A stretch of DNA of 64,000 bases from Runella sp. CRIBMP (GCF_009905605.1 NZ_JAAAKZ010000003.1:1-64000); one strand, 5' to 3'; shown: positions 31,657-41,198, numbered from the stretch's first letter. Numbers and translations are program-made. Notes: a model not told the origin generated them from the sequence alone.

Positions 31657-34059
31657 TTAATTCCTTGGCGGTTTGCCTCCGGTCAACAGCCCCTGCATCC
31701 GCTCCATGGTTTTCTTTTCACCCGTCAGCGAGAGGAAGGCTTCGCGCTCCAGATCGAGCAAATACTGCTCGGTAACATTTTGAGGGTAACTCAAATCGCC
31801 GCCGCAAATGACGTAAGCCAATTTATCCGCAATCTTGGCATCGTGTTCGGTGATGTAATTCGCCATACGCATACTACCGATGCCTGCTTTAAACAACGCA
31901 ATGCCCGTTTTTCCCTGCACTTTGATATCGGTGCGGTGCTTGGGTTGGGTATAACCATTCTCGGCCAAATCAATGGCGGCTTGCTTTGCTTCAGCAATAA
32001 GTCGACTGCGATTCAGCACAATCTGATCGCGGTCGACTTTAATGTAGTTCATTTCTACCGCTTCCTGTGCCGAAGTGGAAACTTTGGCTTGGGCAATGTT
32101 CATAAACGCCGATTGCAGTATATTCAGTTCAGGGTCGCCGGCTTGGTACAAATCAGAGCACCGCAACGCCATTTCTTTGGTACCGCCCCCGGCAGGAATC
32201 AGACCAACGCCCAATTCCACCAGCCCCATGTAGGTTTCGGCATGAGCTACTACTTTGTCAGCATGTAAGTTCAATTCGCAACCGCCGCCCAATGCCAACG
32301 AGTGCGCGGCCGTCACGACGGGGATAGATGAATACCGCGCCCGCATCATGGTTTGCTGGAATTGAGCAATCATCATGTTGATTTCGTCATAGTCCTGCTC
32401 AATAGCAAACATGAACAACATGGCCAAATTTGCTCCCGCCGAAAACGCTTCATTGGAATCATTTCCTACTACCAATCCTCGAAAATCCTTCTCGGCTACG
32501 GCGTAGGCACGGTTGAGACCTTCGACTACCTCTGCGCCGAAGGTGTTCATTTTGGAATGGAACTCTACGCCCGCAATGCCATCACCTAAGTCATAAATAG
32601 ACGCCCCCGCATTTTTCCAGATGATATTTTGGGATTTATTTTCGAGAATAATAAATGCCTCCTGCCCCGGAATGGCTTTGTACGACTGCGAAGGAATATC
32701 GTAATACAGCTTTTGTCCGTTTTGTACTTTGTAAAAACTTTCATTGCCCGCCGCCAGCATATCATAGACCCACTGCGCCGGCTTGGCGTCCAGCGATTCC
32801 ATGATTTCAACCATTTTCTTTACTCCAATGGCATCCCAAGTAGCAAAAAGTCCCATTTCCCACCCAAATCCCGCACAAATGGCTTGGTCGATGCGGTAAA
32901 GTTCATCCGAAATTTCAGGAATGCGGTTGGAAGCATAGCGAAACCCACTCGCAAAAGTGCGACGATAAAATTCACCCGCTTTATCGGTACCTTTGAGCAA
33001 TACGCCGAAACGTTTTTTGAGGTCGTCAATGGTTTTGGTTCCTTCCAGCGTAGCAAATTTCACCTTCACGGAAGGCTTGTATTCCAACGTAGCGAGGTCG
33101 AGCGCCAAAATGACGGTTTTGCCCTTTTCGTCTTTTGTTTTCTTATAAAAACCTTGCCCCGTTTTATCACCCAGCCATTTGTTTTCCATGAGTTTGGCCA
33201 TAATGGGTGGCAATTCAAACGCCGCGCGCGACTCATCATGCGGCATCTGTACGAGATTGTTGCACACGTTGACCGTCGTATCCAAACCAACTACATCCGA
33301 CAAACGGAAGGTGCCCGATTTTGGGCGTCCTACCACTGGCCCAGTCAATTTATCAACTTCCTCCACCGTCAAGCCCATTTCAGCGGCAATACGAATCGTT
33401 TCAACCAAGGCATGAATACCAAGCCGGTTGGCAATAAATCCAGGTGTATCTTTGCAGAGTACGGTCGTTTTTCCTAAAAACAAATCACCATAATGCAGCA
33501 GAAAATCAAGGATTTGTGGATTTGTTCTTGGTCCGGGAATGACTTCAAACAAACGCAGGTAGCGAGGCGGATTGAAAAAGTGCGTTCCGCAAAAATGTTG
33601 TTGAAAATCGTCACTTCGCCCTTCCGACATCAAATGAATGGGAATCCCCGATGTATTGGATGTAATCAACGTCCCAGGTTTGCGCAGAGCGTCAACTTTT
33701 TCAAACAACGAGCGCTTAATGTCTAACCGCTCCACAATTGCTTCCAGTACCCAGTCGTAATTTTTGATTTCGGCTAAGTTATCGTCAAAGTTCCCGAGTT
33801 TGACCCGACTTGCAAATTTAGGGCTGTATAAAGAAGCTGGCGTGGATTTCAAGGTATTTTGAAATGCCTCATTAACGATGCGGTTGCGCACAGCGGGATG
33901 GTCCAGAGTCAATCCCTTGGCTTGTTCGGCGGCGTTAAGTTCTTTGGGAACAATGTCTAACAACAATACTTCTACGCCAATATTAGCAAAGTGGCACGCA
34001 ATGCGCGACCCCATAATGCCCGAGCCTAATACGGCTACTTTTTTAATGCTGCGGTTCAT
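31657..34059 (-). CDS. 3-hydroxyacyl-CoA dehydrogenase/enoyl-CoA hydratase, FadN-like
   Basis: The 800-aa bifunctional beta-oxidation enzyme has the FadN order: dehydrogenase first, hydratase last, the reverse of FadB. The NAD site is VAVLGSGIMGSRIACHFANIG. TSNTSGIPIH and GTHFFNPPRYLRLFEVI belong to the dehydrogenase, followed by its C-terminal dimerisation domain (FIANRLGIHALVETIRIAAE). The crotonase fold near residues 500-700 has HSLALGGGCELNLHADKVVA and ELGVGLIPAGGGTKEMALR with the oxyanion-hole glycines. No thiolase follows, unlike in Bacillus fadNAE. The promoter TACTTTTG (34116-34109) and a 14-bp palindromic operator lie upstream, and the same operator marks the acyl-CoA dehydrogenase gene. 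Confidence 0.93.
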   Translation of the reverse strand: MNRSIKKVAVLGSGIMGSRIACHFANIGVEVLLLDIVPKELNAAEQAKGLTLDHPAVRNRIVNEAFQNTLKSTPASLYSPKFASRVKLGNFDDNLAEIKNYDWVLEAIVERLDIKRSLFEKVDALRKPGTLITSNTSGIPIHLMSEGRSDDFQQHFCGTHFFNPPRYLRLFEVIPGPRTNPQILDFLLHYGDLFLGKTTVLCKDTPGFIANRLGIHALVETIRIAAEMGLTVEEVDKLTGPVVGRPKSGTFRLSDVVGLDTTVNVCNNLVQMPHDESRAAFELPPIMAKLMENKWLGDKTGQGFYKKTKDEKGKTVILALDLATLEYKPSVKVKFATLEGTKTIDDLKKRFGVLLKGTDKAGEFYRRTFASGFRYASNRIPEISDELYRIDQAICAGFGWEMGLFATWDAIGVKKMVEIMESLDAKPAQWVYDMLAAGNESFYKVQNGQKLYYDIPSQSYKAIPGQEAFIILENKSQNIIWKNAGASIYDLGDGIAGVEFHSKMNTFGAEVVEGLNRAYAVAEKDFRGLVVGNDSNEAFSAGANLAMLFMFAIEQDYDEINMMIAQFQQTMMRARYSSIPVVTAAHSLALGGGCELNLHADKVVAHAETYMGLVELGVGLIPAGGGTKEMALRCSDLYQAGDPELNILQSAFMNIAQAKVSTSAQEAVEMNYIKVDRDQIVLNRSRLIAEAKQAAIDLAENGYTQPKHRTDIKVQGKTGIALFKAGIGSMRMANYITEHDAKIADKLAYVICGGDLSYPQNVTEQYLLDLEREAFLSLTGEKKTMERMQGLLTGGKPPRN

Positions 34060-34108
34060 TTATGTAATTATGAATTAGTAAATGTATAATCGGATGAATT
34101 TTGCCCTT

Positions 34109-34116
34109 CAAAAGTA
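34109..34116 (-). promoter_or_regulatory. -7 box of the fadN-like promoter
   Basis: The minus strand reads TACTTTTG, an exact TAnnTTTG match, 50 bases before the ATG. The expected -33 region (about 34134-34143) overlaps the operator at 34127-34140. Confidence 0.7.
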
Positions 34117-34126
34117 AAAAAAAAAA

Positions 34127-34140
34127 GTATGCAAGCATAC
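34127..34140. promoter_or_regulatory. fatty-acid operator palindrome, copy 1
   Basis: GTATGCAAGCATAC is a perfect 6-2-6 inverted repeat located in the -33/-7 region of the fadN-like promoter, where a bound protein would block RNA polymerase. The identical 14-mer lies at 43688-43701 in front of the acyl-CoA dehydrogenase gene. The form fits a TetR-family fatty-acid repressor (inference). Confidence 0.8.
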
Positions 34141-34274
34141 CATTATTAAAAATTGTCTCTCAAAATAGTCTAAAAAATTAAGATTTAGGTGATAGAGCGT
34201 TTACGAGATACATGAGCTAAGCTAAAGTGCCGCGTCTGTAAGCCAAATTCCATCCAAGTATGGAGTTAAAATCG

Positions 34275-34282
34275 TAACTTTG
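34275..34282 (+). promoter_or_regulatory. -7 box of the prfA promoter
   Basis: TAACTTTG matches TAnnTTTG exactly, 61 bases before prfA. Confidence 0.55.
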
Positions 34283-34342
34283 TGGTTTGAATCCGTTAGT
34301 ACTCATGCAAGTTATCGGATAACGATTAACCATTAATGACCA

Positions 34343-35419
34343 ATGTTAGAACAGTTAGAGGCCATAAAAGAGCGTTTTGATGAAATTGCACAGCGAATTG
34401 TGCAACCTGAAGCCATGGCTGATCAAAAACGCTTCTCAAAATTAAGCAAAGAGTATAAAGACCTGGACAAGATTGTTCAGAAATATCAAGCCTACAAAAA
34501 AGTATTGAGCGATATTGACGGAGCGAAAGACTTGATTGCAACGGAGAGTGACGAAGAAATGCGTGACATGGCTAAAGCTGAACTTATTGAGCTTCAGCCA
34601 CAAGCCGATGAACTTGAAGCAACGCTCAAAGAAATGCTCATTCCGAAAGACCCCAACGACAGCCACAACGTAATCCTGGAAATCAGAGGCGGTACCGGCG
34701 GCGACGAAGCGGCCATTTTTGCGGGAGACCTGTTCCGGATGTACCAGCGTTTCTGCGACCGTATGGGCTGGAAAATGGAACTTATGGATTTTACGGAAGG
34801 AAGTACGGGCGGCTATAAAGAAATCATTGCGAGCGTGACTGGCGAAGACGTCTACGGAAAACTCAAATTTGAATCAGGCGTACACCGCGTGCAGCGCGTT
34901 CCGGTCACGGAATCACAGGGCCGTGTGCACACCTCGGCGGCTACCGTGGCAGTGATGCCAGAAGTGGAAGACGTTGAAGAAGTAGAAATCAACCCGGCCG
35001 ATATCGAAATCATCACTTCCCGTTCGGGAGGTGCTGGTGGTCAGAACGTTAACAAAGTAGAAACCAAAGTACAACTAACCCACAAGCCAACGGGCATTGT
35101 GGTAGTGTGTCAGGTAGAGCGTAGTCAGCACGGAAACCGCGAGCGCGCCATGAACATGCTGCGTTCAAAACTTTACGAAATGGAGTTGAAGAAACAAAAC
35201 GACGCAGTATCTTCTCAACGTAAAAGCTTGGTCGGCAGCGGCGACCGTTCGGACAAGATAAGAACGTACAATTATCCCCAAAGCCGCGTGACCGACCACC
35301 GTATCGGTTATACCGTCTATAATTTACCAACAGTGATGGACGGTGAAATCGGCGATTTTATTGAACAGCTGCGGATTGCTGAAAATGCCGAGCGTATGAA
35401 AGAAGGAATGCCAGCCTAG
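34343..35419 (+). CDS. prfA: peptide chain release factor 1
   Basis: The 358-aa class I release factor reads UAA and UAG and triggers peptidyl-tRNA hydrolysis. It has the PCRF domain, then [20 protein letters not shown], the RF1-type [15 protein letters not shown], and the catalytic GGQ loop [17 protein letters not shown] near residue 233. C-terminal [20 protein letters not shown] is also RF1/RF2-specific. The 358-aa length and the absence of the RF2 programmed frameshift favour RF1. An imperfect inverted repeat (TAGATTTAGGAGGAT with TAGATTTTAGAGGAT in the other strand) follows in the gap before the CDGSH gene. Confidence 0.96.
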   Translation: MLEQLEAIKERFDEIAQRIVQPEAMADQKRFSKLSKEYKDLDKIVQKYQAYKKVLSDIDGAKDLIATESDEEMRDMAKAELIELQPQADELEATLKEMLIPKDPNDSHNVILEIRGGTGGDEAAIFAGDLFRMYQRFCDRMGWKMELMDFTEGSTGGYKEIIASVTGEDVYGKLKFESGVHRVQRVPVTESQGRVHTSAATVAVMPEVEDVEEVEINPADIEIITSRSGGAGGQNVNKVETKVQLTHKPTGIVVVCQVERSQHGNRERAMNMLRSKLYEMELKKQNDAVSSQRKSLVGSGDRSDKIRTYNYPQSRVTDHRIGYTVYNLPTVMDGEIGDFIEQLRIAENAERMKEGMPA

Positions 35420-35504
35420 TCGTTGAATTTTTAGATTTAGGAGGATTTAATTAGATTTGTTTTTAACACAACCCAACATCCTCTAAAATCTATCGCCAAC
35501 GAAA

Positions 35505-35933
35505 ATGGAAAAGCAAATTACCAAAAAATACGATAATGGTGAAGTGACGGTCGTGTGGCAACCCCACATGTGCATTCACTCCACCATTTGTTTTAAAGGA
35601 CTACCCACAGTTTTTGACCCTCGCAAACGCCCGTGGGTCACGCCCGAAGGCGGCACTACCGAAGCCATTGTGGAGCAGATAAAAAAATGTCCTTCGGGAG
35701 CGCTATCTTATTTTATGAACAATGAAATAGAAGGCCCCGTAGAACTGGAAGGCGATACAGTAGTGGAAATTTTGTCGAACGGACCTTTGTTAGTATACGG
35801 CAATTTGAAAGTGAAAGACACCGCAGGCAATGAAACCAAAAAATCGCAGGTAACGGCTTTTTGCCGCTGTGGCCATTCTGGAAACAAGCCCTATTGTGAT
35901 GGTTCACACGTAAAGGTAAAATTTGAAGGATAG
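35505..35933 (+). CDS. YjdI-type [4Fe-4S]-like domain fused to CDGSH iron-sulfur domain
   Basis: The 142-aa protein fuses two iron-sulfur modules. Residues 1-70 match the YjdI/Fer4_19 mono-cluster family (WQPHMCIHSTICFKGLP with two Cys, then IKKCPSGALSYF). The C-terminal half has the CDGSH signature FCRCGHSGNKPYCDGSH, giving three Cys and one His ligand for a labile [2Fe-2S] cluster, as in mitoNEET. It has no signal or membrane segment, so it is cytosolic. A redox or cluster-transfer role is inferred from the family; the true partner is unknown. It lies alone between prfA and a membrane acyltransferase. Confidence 0.92.
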   Translation: MEKQITKKYDNGEVTVVWQPHMCIHSTICFKGLPTVFDPRKRPWVTPEGGTTEAIVEQIKKCPSGALSYFMNNEIEGPVELEGDTVVEILSNGPLLVYGNLKVKDTAGNETKKSQVTAFCRCGHSGNKPYCDGSHVKVKFEG

Positions 35934-36027
35934 CACCGATAGTACATCATCCCCGCTTTTAAGTAAAGTTAAATAACCGTTCCTTCAACCTTTATATTAA
36001 TACTCACTACTCATCTACCCTTAACCT

Positions 36028-37152
36028 ATGAGTCAACCTTCTACCGATACCCGACCGCATCGGCTATTGTCTTTGGACGCCCTGCGCGGTTTTGATATGT
36101 TTTGGATTACCGGCGGCGAAGAAATCTTTCACCTTTTGGCCAAAGCTACTGGCTGGTCGGTCGCCATTGTCATGGCGGAGCAACTCTCTCACCCCGAGTG
36201 GAACGGTTTTCGCGCCTACGATCTTATTTTCCCTTTGTTTCTTTTCTTGTCAGGAGTTTCGGCTCCTTATTCGTTGGGTACTCGTCTTGAACGCGGGGAT
36301 GACAAAGGAAAAATGTTGCGTAAAGTAATTCAACGGGGTTTGACCTTGGTTATTTTGGGAATTATCTATAACAATGGTCTACAAATCAGGCCTTTGGAAG
36401 ATATGCGTTTCCCGAGCGTATTGGCGCGTATCGGTCTGGCAGGGATGTTTGCCCAAATTATTTATCTGTATACAAGTACCCGAACCCAATACATCTGGTT
36501 TGTAAGTCTGCTGCTTGGATATTGGGCTTTTGTGATGTTGGTTCCCGTGCCGGGATGCGGTTCCGGGCTTATGACCATGGAGTGCAATCCCGTCAGCTAC
36601 CTCGACCGTTTAATTATCCCTGGCCATCTGCACAAAGATATTCACGACCCAGAAGGGCTTATTTCTACGGTGCCCGCCATTGCAACGGGTTTATTGGGGA
36701 TTTTTGCGGGAAATCTACTCCGTTCCGACGAACGCTCCACATCCCGTACCCAAAAAGTGTTATTTTTATTTGTAGCGGGCATTCTTTTTCTGATTATCGG
36801 AAAACTCTGGGATTATGTTTTCCCCATCAACAAAAACCTGTGGACTAGTTCATTTGTGATGACAGTGGGCGGATGGAGCCTCATTCTTTTATCCATTTTT
36901 TACTGGCTCATCGACGTACAGGGGTGGAATCGCTACGCTTGGGTATTGGCGGTTATCGGTATGAATTCCATTTTGATTTACATGGCGCAACACTTTATTG
37001 ATTTTGAACATACATCAGAACGTCTCTTTCGGGGTATTGTCAAGTATTTTTCTGAACCCTACCAAAAAGTATTCTACGCCATTGGGTATGTTATTGTAGA
37101 ATGGCTGATGCTGTGGTTCCTGTATAAGAAAAAGGTATTTTTGAAGGTGTAG
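36028..37152 (+). CDS. NagX/HGSNAT-like membrane acyltransferase (DUF5009-type)
   Basis: The 374-aa protein has about ten membrane helices and opens with the family signature RLLSLDALRGFDMFWITGGEE, followed by AYDLIFPLFLFLSGVSAPYSLG. It is related to heparan-alpha-glucosaminide N-acetyltransferase and to NagX, which often accompanies GlcNAc utilisation genes in Bacteroidota. I infer transmembrane transfer of an acetyl group to an amino sugar. No GlcNAc genes are adjacent. A small hairpin (CCCCCTC/GAGGGGG, 37175-37202) follows, before the convergent FAN1 gene. Confidence 0.87.
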   Translation: MSQPSTDTRPHRLLSLDALRGFDMFWITGGEEIFHLLAKATGWSVAIVMAEQLSHPEWNGFRAYDLIFPLFLFLSGVSAPYSLGTRLERGDDKGKMLRKVIQRGLTLVILGIIYNNGLQIRPLEDMRFPSVLARIGLAGMFAQIIYLYTSTRTQYIWFVSLLLGYWAFVMLVPVPGCGSGLMTMECNPVSYLDRLIIPGHLHKDIHDPEGLISTVPAIATGLLGIFAGNLLRSDERSTSRTQKVLFLFVAGILFLIIGKLWDYVFPINKNLWTSSFVMTVGGWSLILLSIFYWLIDVQGWNRYAWVLAVIGMNSILIYMAQHFIDFEHTSERLFRGIVKYFSEPYQKVFYAIGYVIVEWLMLWFLYKKKVFLKV

Positions 37153-37174
37153 CCTCACCTCCTCGCTTCGCTCG

Positions 37175-37202
37175 CCCCCTCTTCTTATCCAAGGAGAGGG
37201 GG
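37175..37202. terminator. weak hairpin between convergent genes
   Basis: CCCCCTC (37175-37181) pairs with GAGGGGG (37196-37202) across a 14-base loop, followed by ATTATTATTT. It lies just after the NagX-like stop and before the FAN1 stop. Confidence 0.5.
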
Positions 37203-37210
37203 ATTATTAT

Positions 37211-38950
37211 TTAAATGGCCTGATGATTTGTAGGCTCAGGCGCATTTTTCCACTCCACTCTTAAAACCCGTGCTTTTACGCCTAAATCAGCCATGAAATG
37301 CATCCAGTGGAGTTGTTGGGAGGATAAATGATCGGTGGGAGATTTTACTTCGATGAGTTCTAAACCCTTTTCATCCCAAACCATCAAATCTGGAAAACCG
37401 CGCGTATTTTCACGGAGGTTGGTCGCCATTTCGAGCAAAATTGCCCGTAGTTGCATCGGTGTTAAATTCAGCGCCATGAGTTTTACCAATTCCAATAATA
37501 CTTCGTTCCAATCCACCAATACGTTGGCAATTCCGAATTTTTCGATAAAGGTACTTTCCAATATCTGCGCTATTTTTTCGGAGGTTTCCAACTCAGACAA
37601 CCGTTGCCGAATTTGTGTAACACGCTTGCGGTAAAAGTCAGGTTGGTAAAAATCAGAAGGCATTCGTTGCAACGGATGGTGAATGGCCTGAACGTTGGTA
37701 TCGTAGATAATATCCCAGAAAATAAGACCAAAAATACCCCGCCAAGGATAATTTTCGGCATGAACCGCCACGCGACCGCTGTTGATAAAGTACTCCACCA
37801 CCCCCTGTTCTACCCGATATTTAAAATCAATCGAAATCTGTACACTTTCCGAATCCTGCAAAAACCGCGTCACACTTTTTTTGACTCGCTTCTTGGCATT
37901 GGCTATTTTTTCCCGAAAATCAAGGGCAAAAAAGCGTTCGTCGGCATTTTGAGGGTCTTGGGCAATAGCTTCGCAGAGAGCAATAGCTTCTTCCAAATAA
38001 CCCATTCGATGCAGCAGCCGTACCCGTCGCTCCCGCGAAGGAATATGGTCGGTCAGTTGGTAGACTGTCAGGGCTTGTTCAGGCAATTTTTGCCGCTCCA
38101 AATACATCCCAATCCGATTAATCAATTTTATATATCCCGGTTGTGCCACTTCTCCCAGCGTATGAACCGACGCCTGCCAGTTCATAAACCAGTCAAAAAT
38201 CTCCTCGGGTGGCGTGGCGGCTTCCTGCATTTCGTAGAATTGCTCCGCCGTCAGCGACACCATGAGTTTATCTTCCGCATCTTGCCGTGTAGGAAACCGC
38301 GCCGTGTAGGCATCGTCACGGTAGCGTTCAAAGTTTACTTTGCCCAAATCCCGCACTACAAACTCCGTCATATCGGCGTGTCGATTACCGAAAAACAGGA
38401 ATTTTAGCATCATCACTTCCACTTCAAACCCTACTTTAATGACCGTTTCTTCAGGCGCTGTGTTGATTTGGTTGACCAACAAACCAAACGTATAAGTATG
38501 ATTCAAATAGCGAATCAAGTCTGGTTTTTTGAGGGGCTTGAGCGAGAGTTCGGTGGGTGGGGCCAACTTAATCCATTCTTCTTTGGTAAATAAATTGAGG
38601 ATTTCAAGCGCATAGGATTCGTGCAGGGCGCTCAATTCTTTGATAAAACCTGTGTCTTCCAACTCATACAAAGCGGCAGGAATATCTTCTATTTCGTTGT
38701 ATTTCAGCTTACTCGTCCGAAAAAACAACCCGCGCCGATTACTAAAACGCACAAACAAACATTGCGCATCTTCGGATAATGCCCGAAAACCTCGGATAAA
38801 CTCTTTTTCATTGGTATTTAGAATATCACCATACAGCCTTTCTACAAACGTCACCAAAAACAGGAAGTAATCCAAATAGTATTTGGGAGGCAGTTCGGTG
38901 GGCGCCGCAGGTTCACGTGAGGGGATTGATTCCATATAATGTCCGTTCAA
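37211..38950 (-). CDS. FAN1-type VRR-NUC structure-specific nuclease
   Basis: The 579-aa protein matches the architecture of bacterial FAN1. The N-terminal wedge region has FVERLYGDILNTNEKEFIRG and LFVRFSNRRGLFFRTSKLKY. A TPR-like helical middle follows (LPEQALTVYQLTDHIPSRER, GYLEEAIALCEAIAQD). The C-terminal VRR-NUC domain has GFPDLMVWDEKGLELIEVK then SPTDHLSSQQLHWMHFM, which supplies the PD-(D/E)xK residues. FAN1 enzymes incise 5' flaps and help unhook DNA interstrand crosslinks. The length is close to that of known bacterial members. It stands alone, convergent with the NagX-like gene, so regulation is not visible. Confidence 0.9.
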   Translation of the reverse strand: MNGHYMESIPSREPAAPTELPPKYYLDYFLFLVTFVERLYGDILNTNEKEFIRGFRALSEDAQCLFVRFSNRRGLFFRTSKLKYNEIEDIPAALYELEDTGFIKELSALHESYALEILNLFTKEEWIKLAPPTELSLKPLKKPDLIRYLNHTYTFGLLVNQINTAPEETVIKVGFEVEVMMLKFLFFGNRHADMTEFVVRDLGKVNFERYRDDAYTARFPTRQDAEDKLMVSLTAEQFYEMQEAATPPEEIFDWFMNWQASVHTLGEVAQPGYIKLINRIGMYLERQKLPEQALTVYQLTDHIPSRERRVRLLHRMGYLEEAIALCEAIAQDPQNADERFFALDFREKIANAKKRVKKSVTRFLQDSESVQISIDFKYRVEQGVVEYFINSGRVAVHAENYPWRGIFGLIFWDIIYDTNVQAIHHPLQRMPSDFYQPDFYRKRVTQIRQRLSELETSEKIAQILESTFIEKFGIANVLVDWNEVLLELVKLMALNLTPMQLRAILLEMATNLRENTRGFPDLMVWDEKGLELIEVKSPTDHLSSQQLHWMHFMADLGVKARVLRVEWKNAPEPTNHQAI

Positions 38951-39089
38951 CTTTTGAGGAAATACACAAGGTCACTAGGGGAAGTTTTACAGTAAAAACA
39001 ATTTGAATATCAATTTTATCTACAAATTCGTTAAAATGGTACGAAATTCGCTCTTCTTGGTGATGTTGTTCCCTAACTTTTCATTTGTG

Positions 39090-40655
39090 ATGAATCCAAA
39101 GCTAACGGCCTTTTACTATTTACTCATTCACTCACTTTCTTGTTCGTTTATTGCCTTTAGCCAGCCAAAGGTAGAAAATCTGGGCAATTCTGTTAATTCT
39201 GAATACAATGAAATCAATCCAGTTATCTCTCCAGACGGTAAAACATTATTTTTTGCGCGGGTAAGCCATCCCCAAAACGCGCATGGATTGGAAGGTAGCC
39301 AAGATATTTGGTTTTCTGAACTCACCAATAACCAATGGGGTTTGGCTCGTCGCATGACTGCGCCCATTAACAAAGAAGAATACAATTGCGCTTACAGCAT
39401 CACTCCCGACGGCAATACATTACTTATCATGGGGGCTTATGAAAAAGGCACTTACCAAACGCGTGGTTTTTCGTTTAGCAAACGTTCCGCAAACGGCTGG
39501 TCGGCCCCCCAAAAACTCAATATTGCGGGGCTAGAAGGAATGAGTAAAGGGGAATATATGTGCGGATTTTTATCAAACGACGGTAAAACGCTGGTGATGG
39601 CATTCAGTGAAAAAAAGAAAAGCACCAAAGATGACATTTATGTAAGCTTTCAACAAAAAAACGGCACGTGGACCAAGCCAATGAGTTTGGGCCTTGACGT
39701 AAATACCGACGATTTTACCGAAACCACACCTTTTTTAGCCGCTGATGGAGCCACCTTGTATTTTTCTAGCGACCGCACTGGTGGGCAGGGGAGCAATGAC
39801 ATTTATTACACCAAGCGCATTGACAAAACGTGGAAAGTTTGGTCTAAGCCCGTCAATTTAGGCCCAGCCATCAACACCGACGGCTATGACGCCTATTACA
39901 CTATTGCCGCGGCGGGCGATTATGCCTACATGGTTTCCAAAAAAAATACGCTCGGCAAAGGAGATATTGTAAAAATCAAGATTAAATCCGAAGAGCCCAG
40001 TAAGCCTTCCATTGTACCCGCACCCGATCCCGTGGTGTTGTTGAGCGGCAAAGTATTGGACACTAAGACTGGTAAGCCAATTGACGCACGCATCATTTAC
40101 GAAAATCTGGCCGATGGCACCGAAGTAGGCACCGCACAAACCGATCCCCGAACGGGCGAATATAAAATTGTCCTTCCCAAAGGGATTAAATATGGCGTAC
40201 GAGCCGTTGCGAAAGACTTTATTGCCGAAGCACAAAACATTGATTTAACAAATGTGACTGATTATAAAGAAGTTGCAGGAACAAACCTAAAATTGGTCCC
40301 CATCGAAATCAACGCCGTCGGAGTCTTGAATAATTTGTTTTTTGATACGGGTAAAGCTGAGATACGACCCGAATCTAATCCAGAATTGGACCGAATGGTG
40401 CTGACATTCAACGAAAATCCAGGCTTAGTATTGGAAATAGGTGGTCACACCGACAATGTAGGAAGCGATGCCTCTAACATCAAACTCTCTCAAGACCGAG
40501 CTGACTCAGTAAGAGAGTATTTTATTGGAAAAGGAATTGAGCCCGACCGCGTGCAAAGCAAAGGCTACGGAGAATCAAAACCCAAAGCATCCAACGATAC
40601 GGACGAAGGCAAGCAAATCAACCGTCGGGTAGAATTTAAGATTTTGAAAAAATAA
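39090..40655 (+). CDS. exported PD40-propeller / OmpA-domain protein
   Basis: I place the start at ATG 39090 (MNPKLTAFYYLLIHSLSCSF), which gives a signal peptide ending at FSQ; an ATG at 39003 in the same frame adds 29 residues with a second hydrophobic stretch. The 521-aa product has four or more PD40 blades (INPVISPDGKTLFFAR, YSITPDGNTLLIMGAY, TPFLAADGATLYFSSDRTGG), a short carboxypeptidase-regulatory-like beta domain (VLLSGKVLDTKTGKPIDARI), and a C-terminal OmpA peptidoglycan-binding domain (LEIGGHTDNVGSDASN, GYGESKPKASNDTDEG, RRVEF). It anchors the envelope to peptidoglycan. The architecture resembles T9SS PorE without its TPR part. Confidence 0.9.
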   Translation: MNPKLTAFYYLLIHSLSCSFIAFSQPKVENLGNSVNSEYNEINPVISPDGKTLFFARVSHPQNAHGLEGSQDIWFSELTNNQWGLARRMTAPINKEEYNCAYSITPDGNTLLIMGAYEKGTYQTRGFSFSKRSANGWSAPQKLNIAGLEGMSKGEYMCGFLSNDGKTLVMAFSEKKKSTKDDIYVSFQQKNGTWTKPMSLGLDVNTDDFTETTPFLAADGATLYFSSDRTGGQGSNDIYYTKRIDKTWKVWSKPVNLGPAINTDGYDAYYTIAAAGDYAYMVSKKNTLGKGDIVKIKIKSEEPSKPSIVPAPDPVVLLSGKVLDTKTGKPIDARIIYENLADGTEVGTAQTDPRTGEYKIVLPKGIKYGVRAVAKDFIAEAQNIDLTNVTDYKEVAGTNLKLVPIEINAVGVLNNLFFDTGKAEIRPESNPELDRMVLTFNENPGLVLEIGGHTDNVGSDASNIKLSQDRADSVREYFIGKGIEPDRVQSKGYGESKPKASNDTDEGKQINRRVEFKILKK

Positions 40656-40662
40656 TATTCGC

Positions 40663-40700
40663 GTCAATTAACTACGAGATATATTTCGTAGTTAATTGAC
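40663..40700. terminator. hairpin between convergent genes
   Basis: A 15-bp perfect stem (40663-40677 and 40686-40700, arm GTCAATTAACTACGA) has an 8-base loop. No T-run follows on either strand, so termination strength is uncertain. Confidence 0.65.
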
Positions 40701-40710
40701 AATGAACACC

Positions 40711-41115
40711 TTACTCAATATCCACATCAATGTGTCGACGGAAGTTACGCGTCGGATGATTATAGGGTAAGGTTATATTAAGTTCACGGGTTGACTGCTC
40801 ATAATGCGCCACGATTTTATCAACATTGACGTCATTAGGCAAAAACAAGTTGCCCAGCGTACGGGCAGTTTGCAGATTATCCATCCCATCGGGGCGGTCT
40901 GCAAAGAGGGGCAATAAATGATATACCCACAAACGATTGTTCAGCACATCTACCTGAAAACTATCGGGGCCTAAACCGGCCGCTTTGATTCGTACTTCAT
41001 ACCCTTTTTCGTCTTGAGTGATAGACAAATTAGGTTCACTCATTCCACCATTGGTTGTATTAGCGTAATCTATTGCGGTCAGAATTTCTTGCGGAATTTG
41101 AATTTTTGCTTTCAT
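40711..41115 (-). CDS. Hsp20/alpha-crystallin-like protein
   Basis: The 134-aa protein has a weak alpha-crystallin domain: LSITQDEKGYEVRIKAAGLG, DSFQVDVLNNRLWVYHLL and LGNLFLPNDVNVDKIVAHY, ending in RELNITLPY. The LPNDVNVDKI strand fits the usual 'LPxxVDxxxI' of small heat-shock proteins. The C-terminal IxI/V anchoring motif is not clear (the end is HIDVDIE). The likely role is ATP-independent binding of unfolded proteins in the cytoplasm, but the domain is divergent, so chaperone activity is not assured. Confidence 0.78.
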   Translation of the reverse strand: MKAKIQIPQEILTAIDYANTTNGGMSEPNLSITQDEKGYEVRIKAAGLGPDSFQVDVLNNRLWVYHLLPLFADRPDGMDNLQTARTLGNLFLPNDVNVDKIVAHYEQSTRELNITLPYNHPTRNFRRHIDVDIE

Positions 41116-41198
41116 TTTGCTACTTGGCTAGTTGCTTTTAAATTCTCAAACAGCGTACCAAGCCCACTTTTATGACAAAATGGCCATTTACAATAAAA

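Noticed and set aside
32629-33477. Plus-strand open frame of 282 codons opposite the FadN-like gene
   Set aside because: Composition (many F, R, N, H) and lack of any motif mark it as the complement of a real gene on the minus strand.
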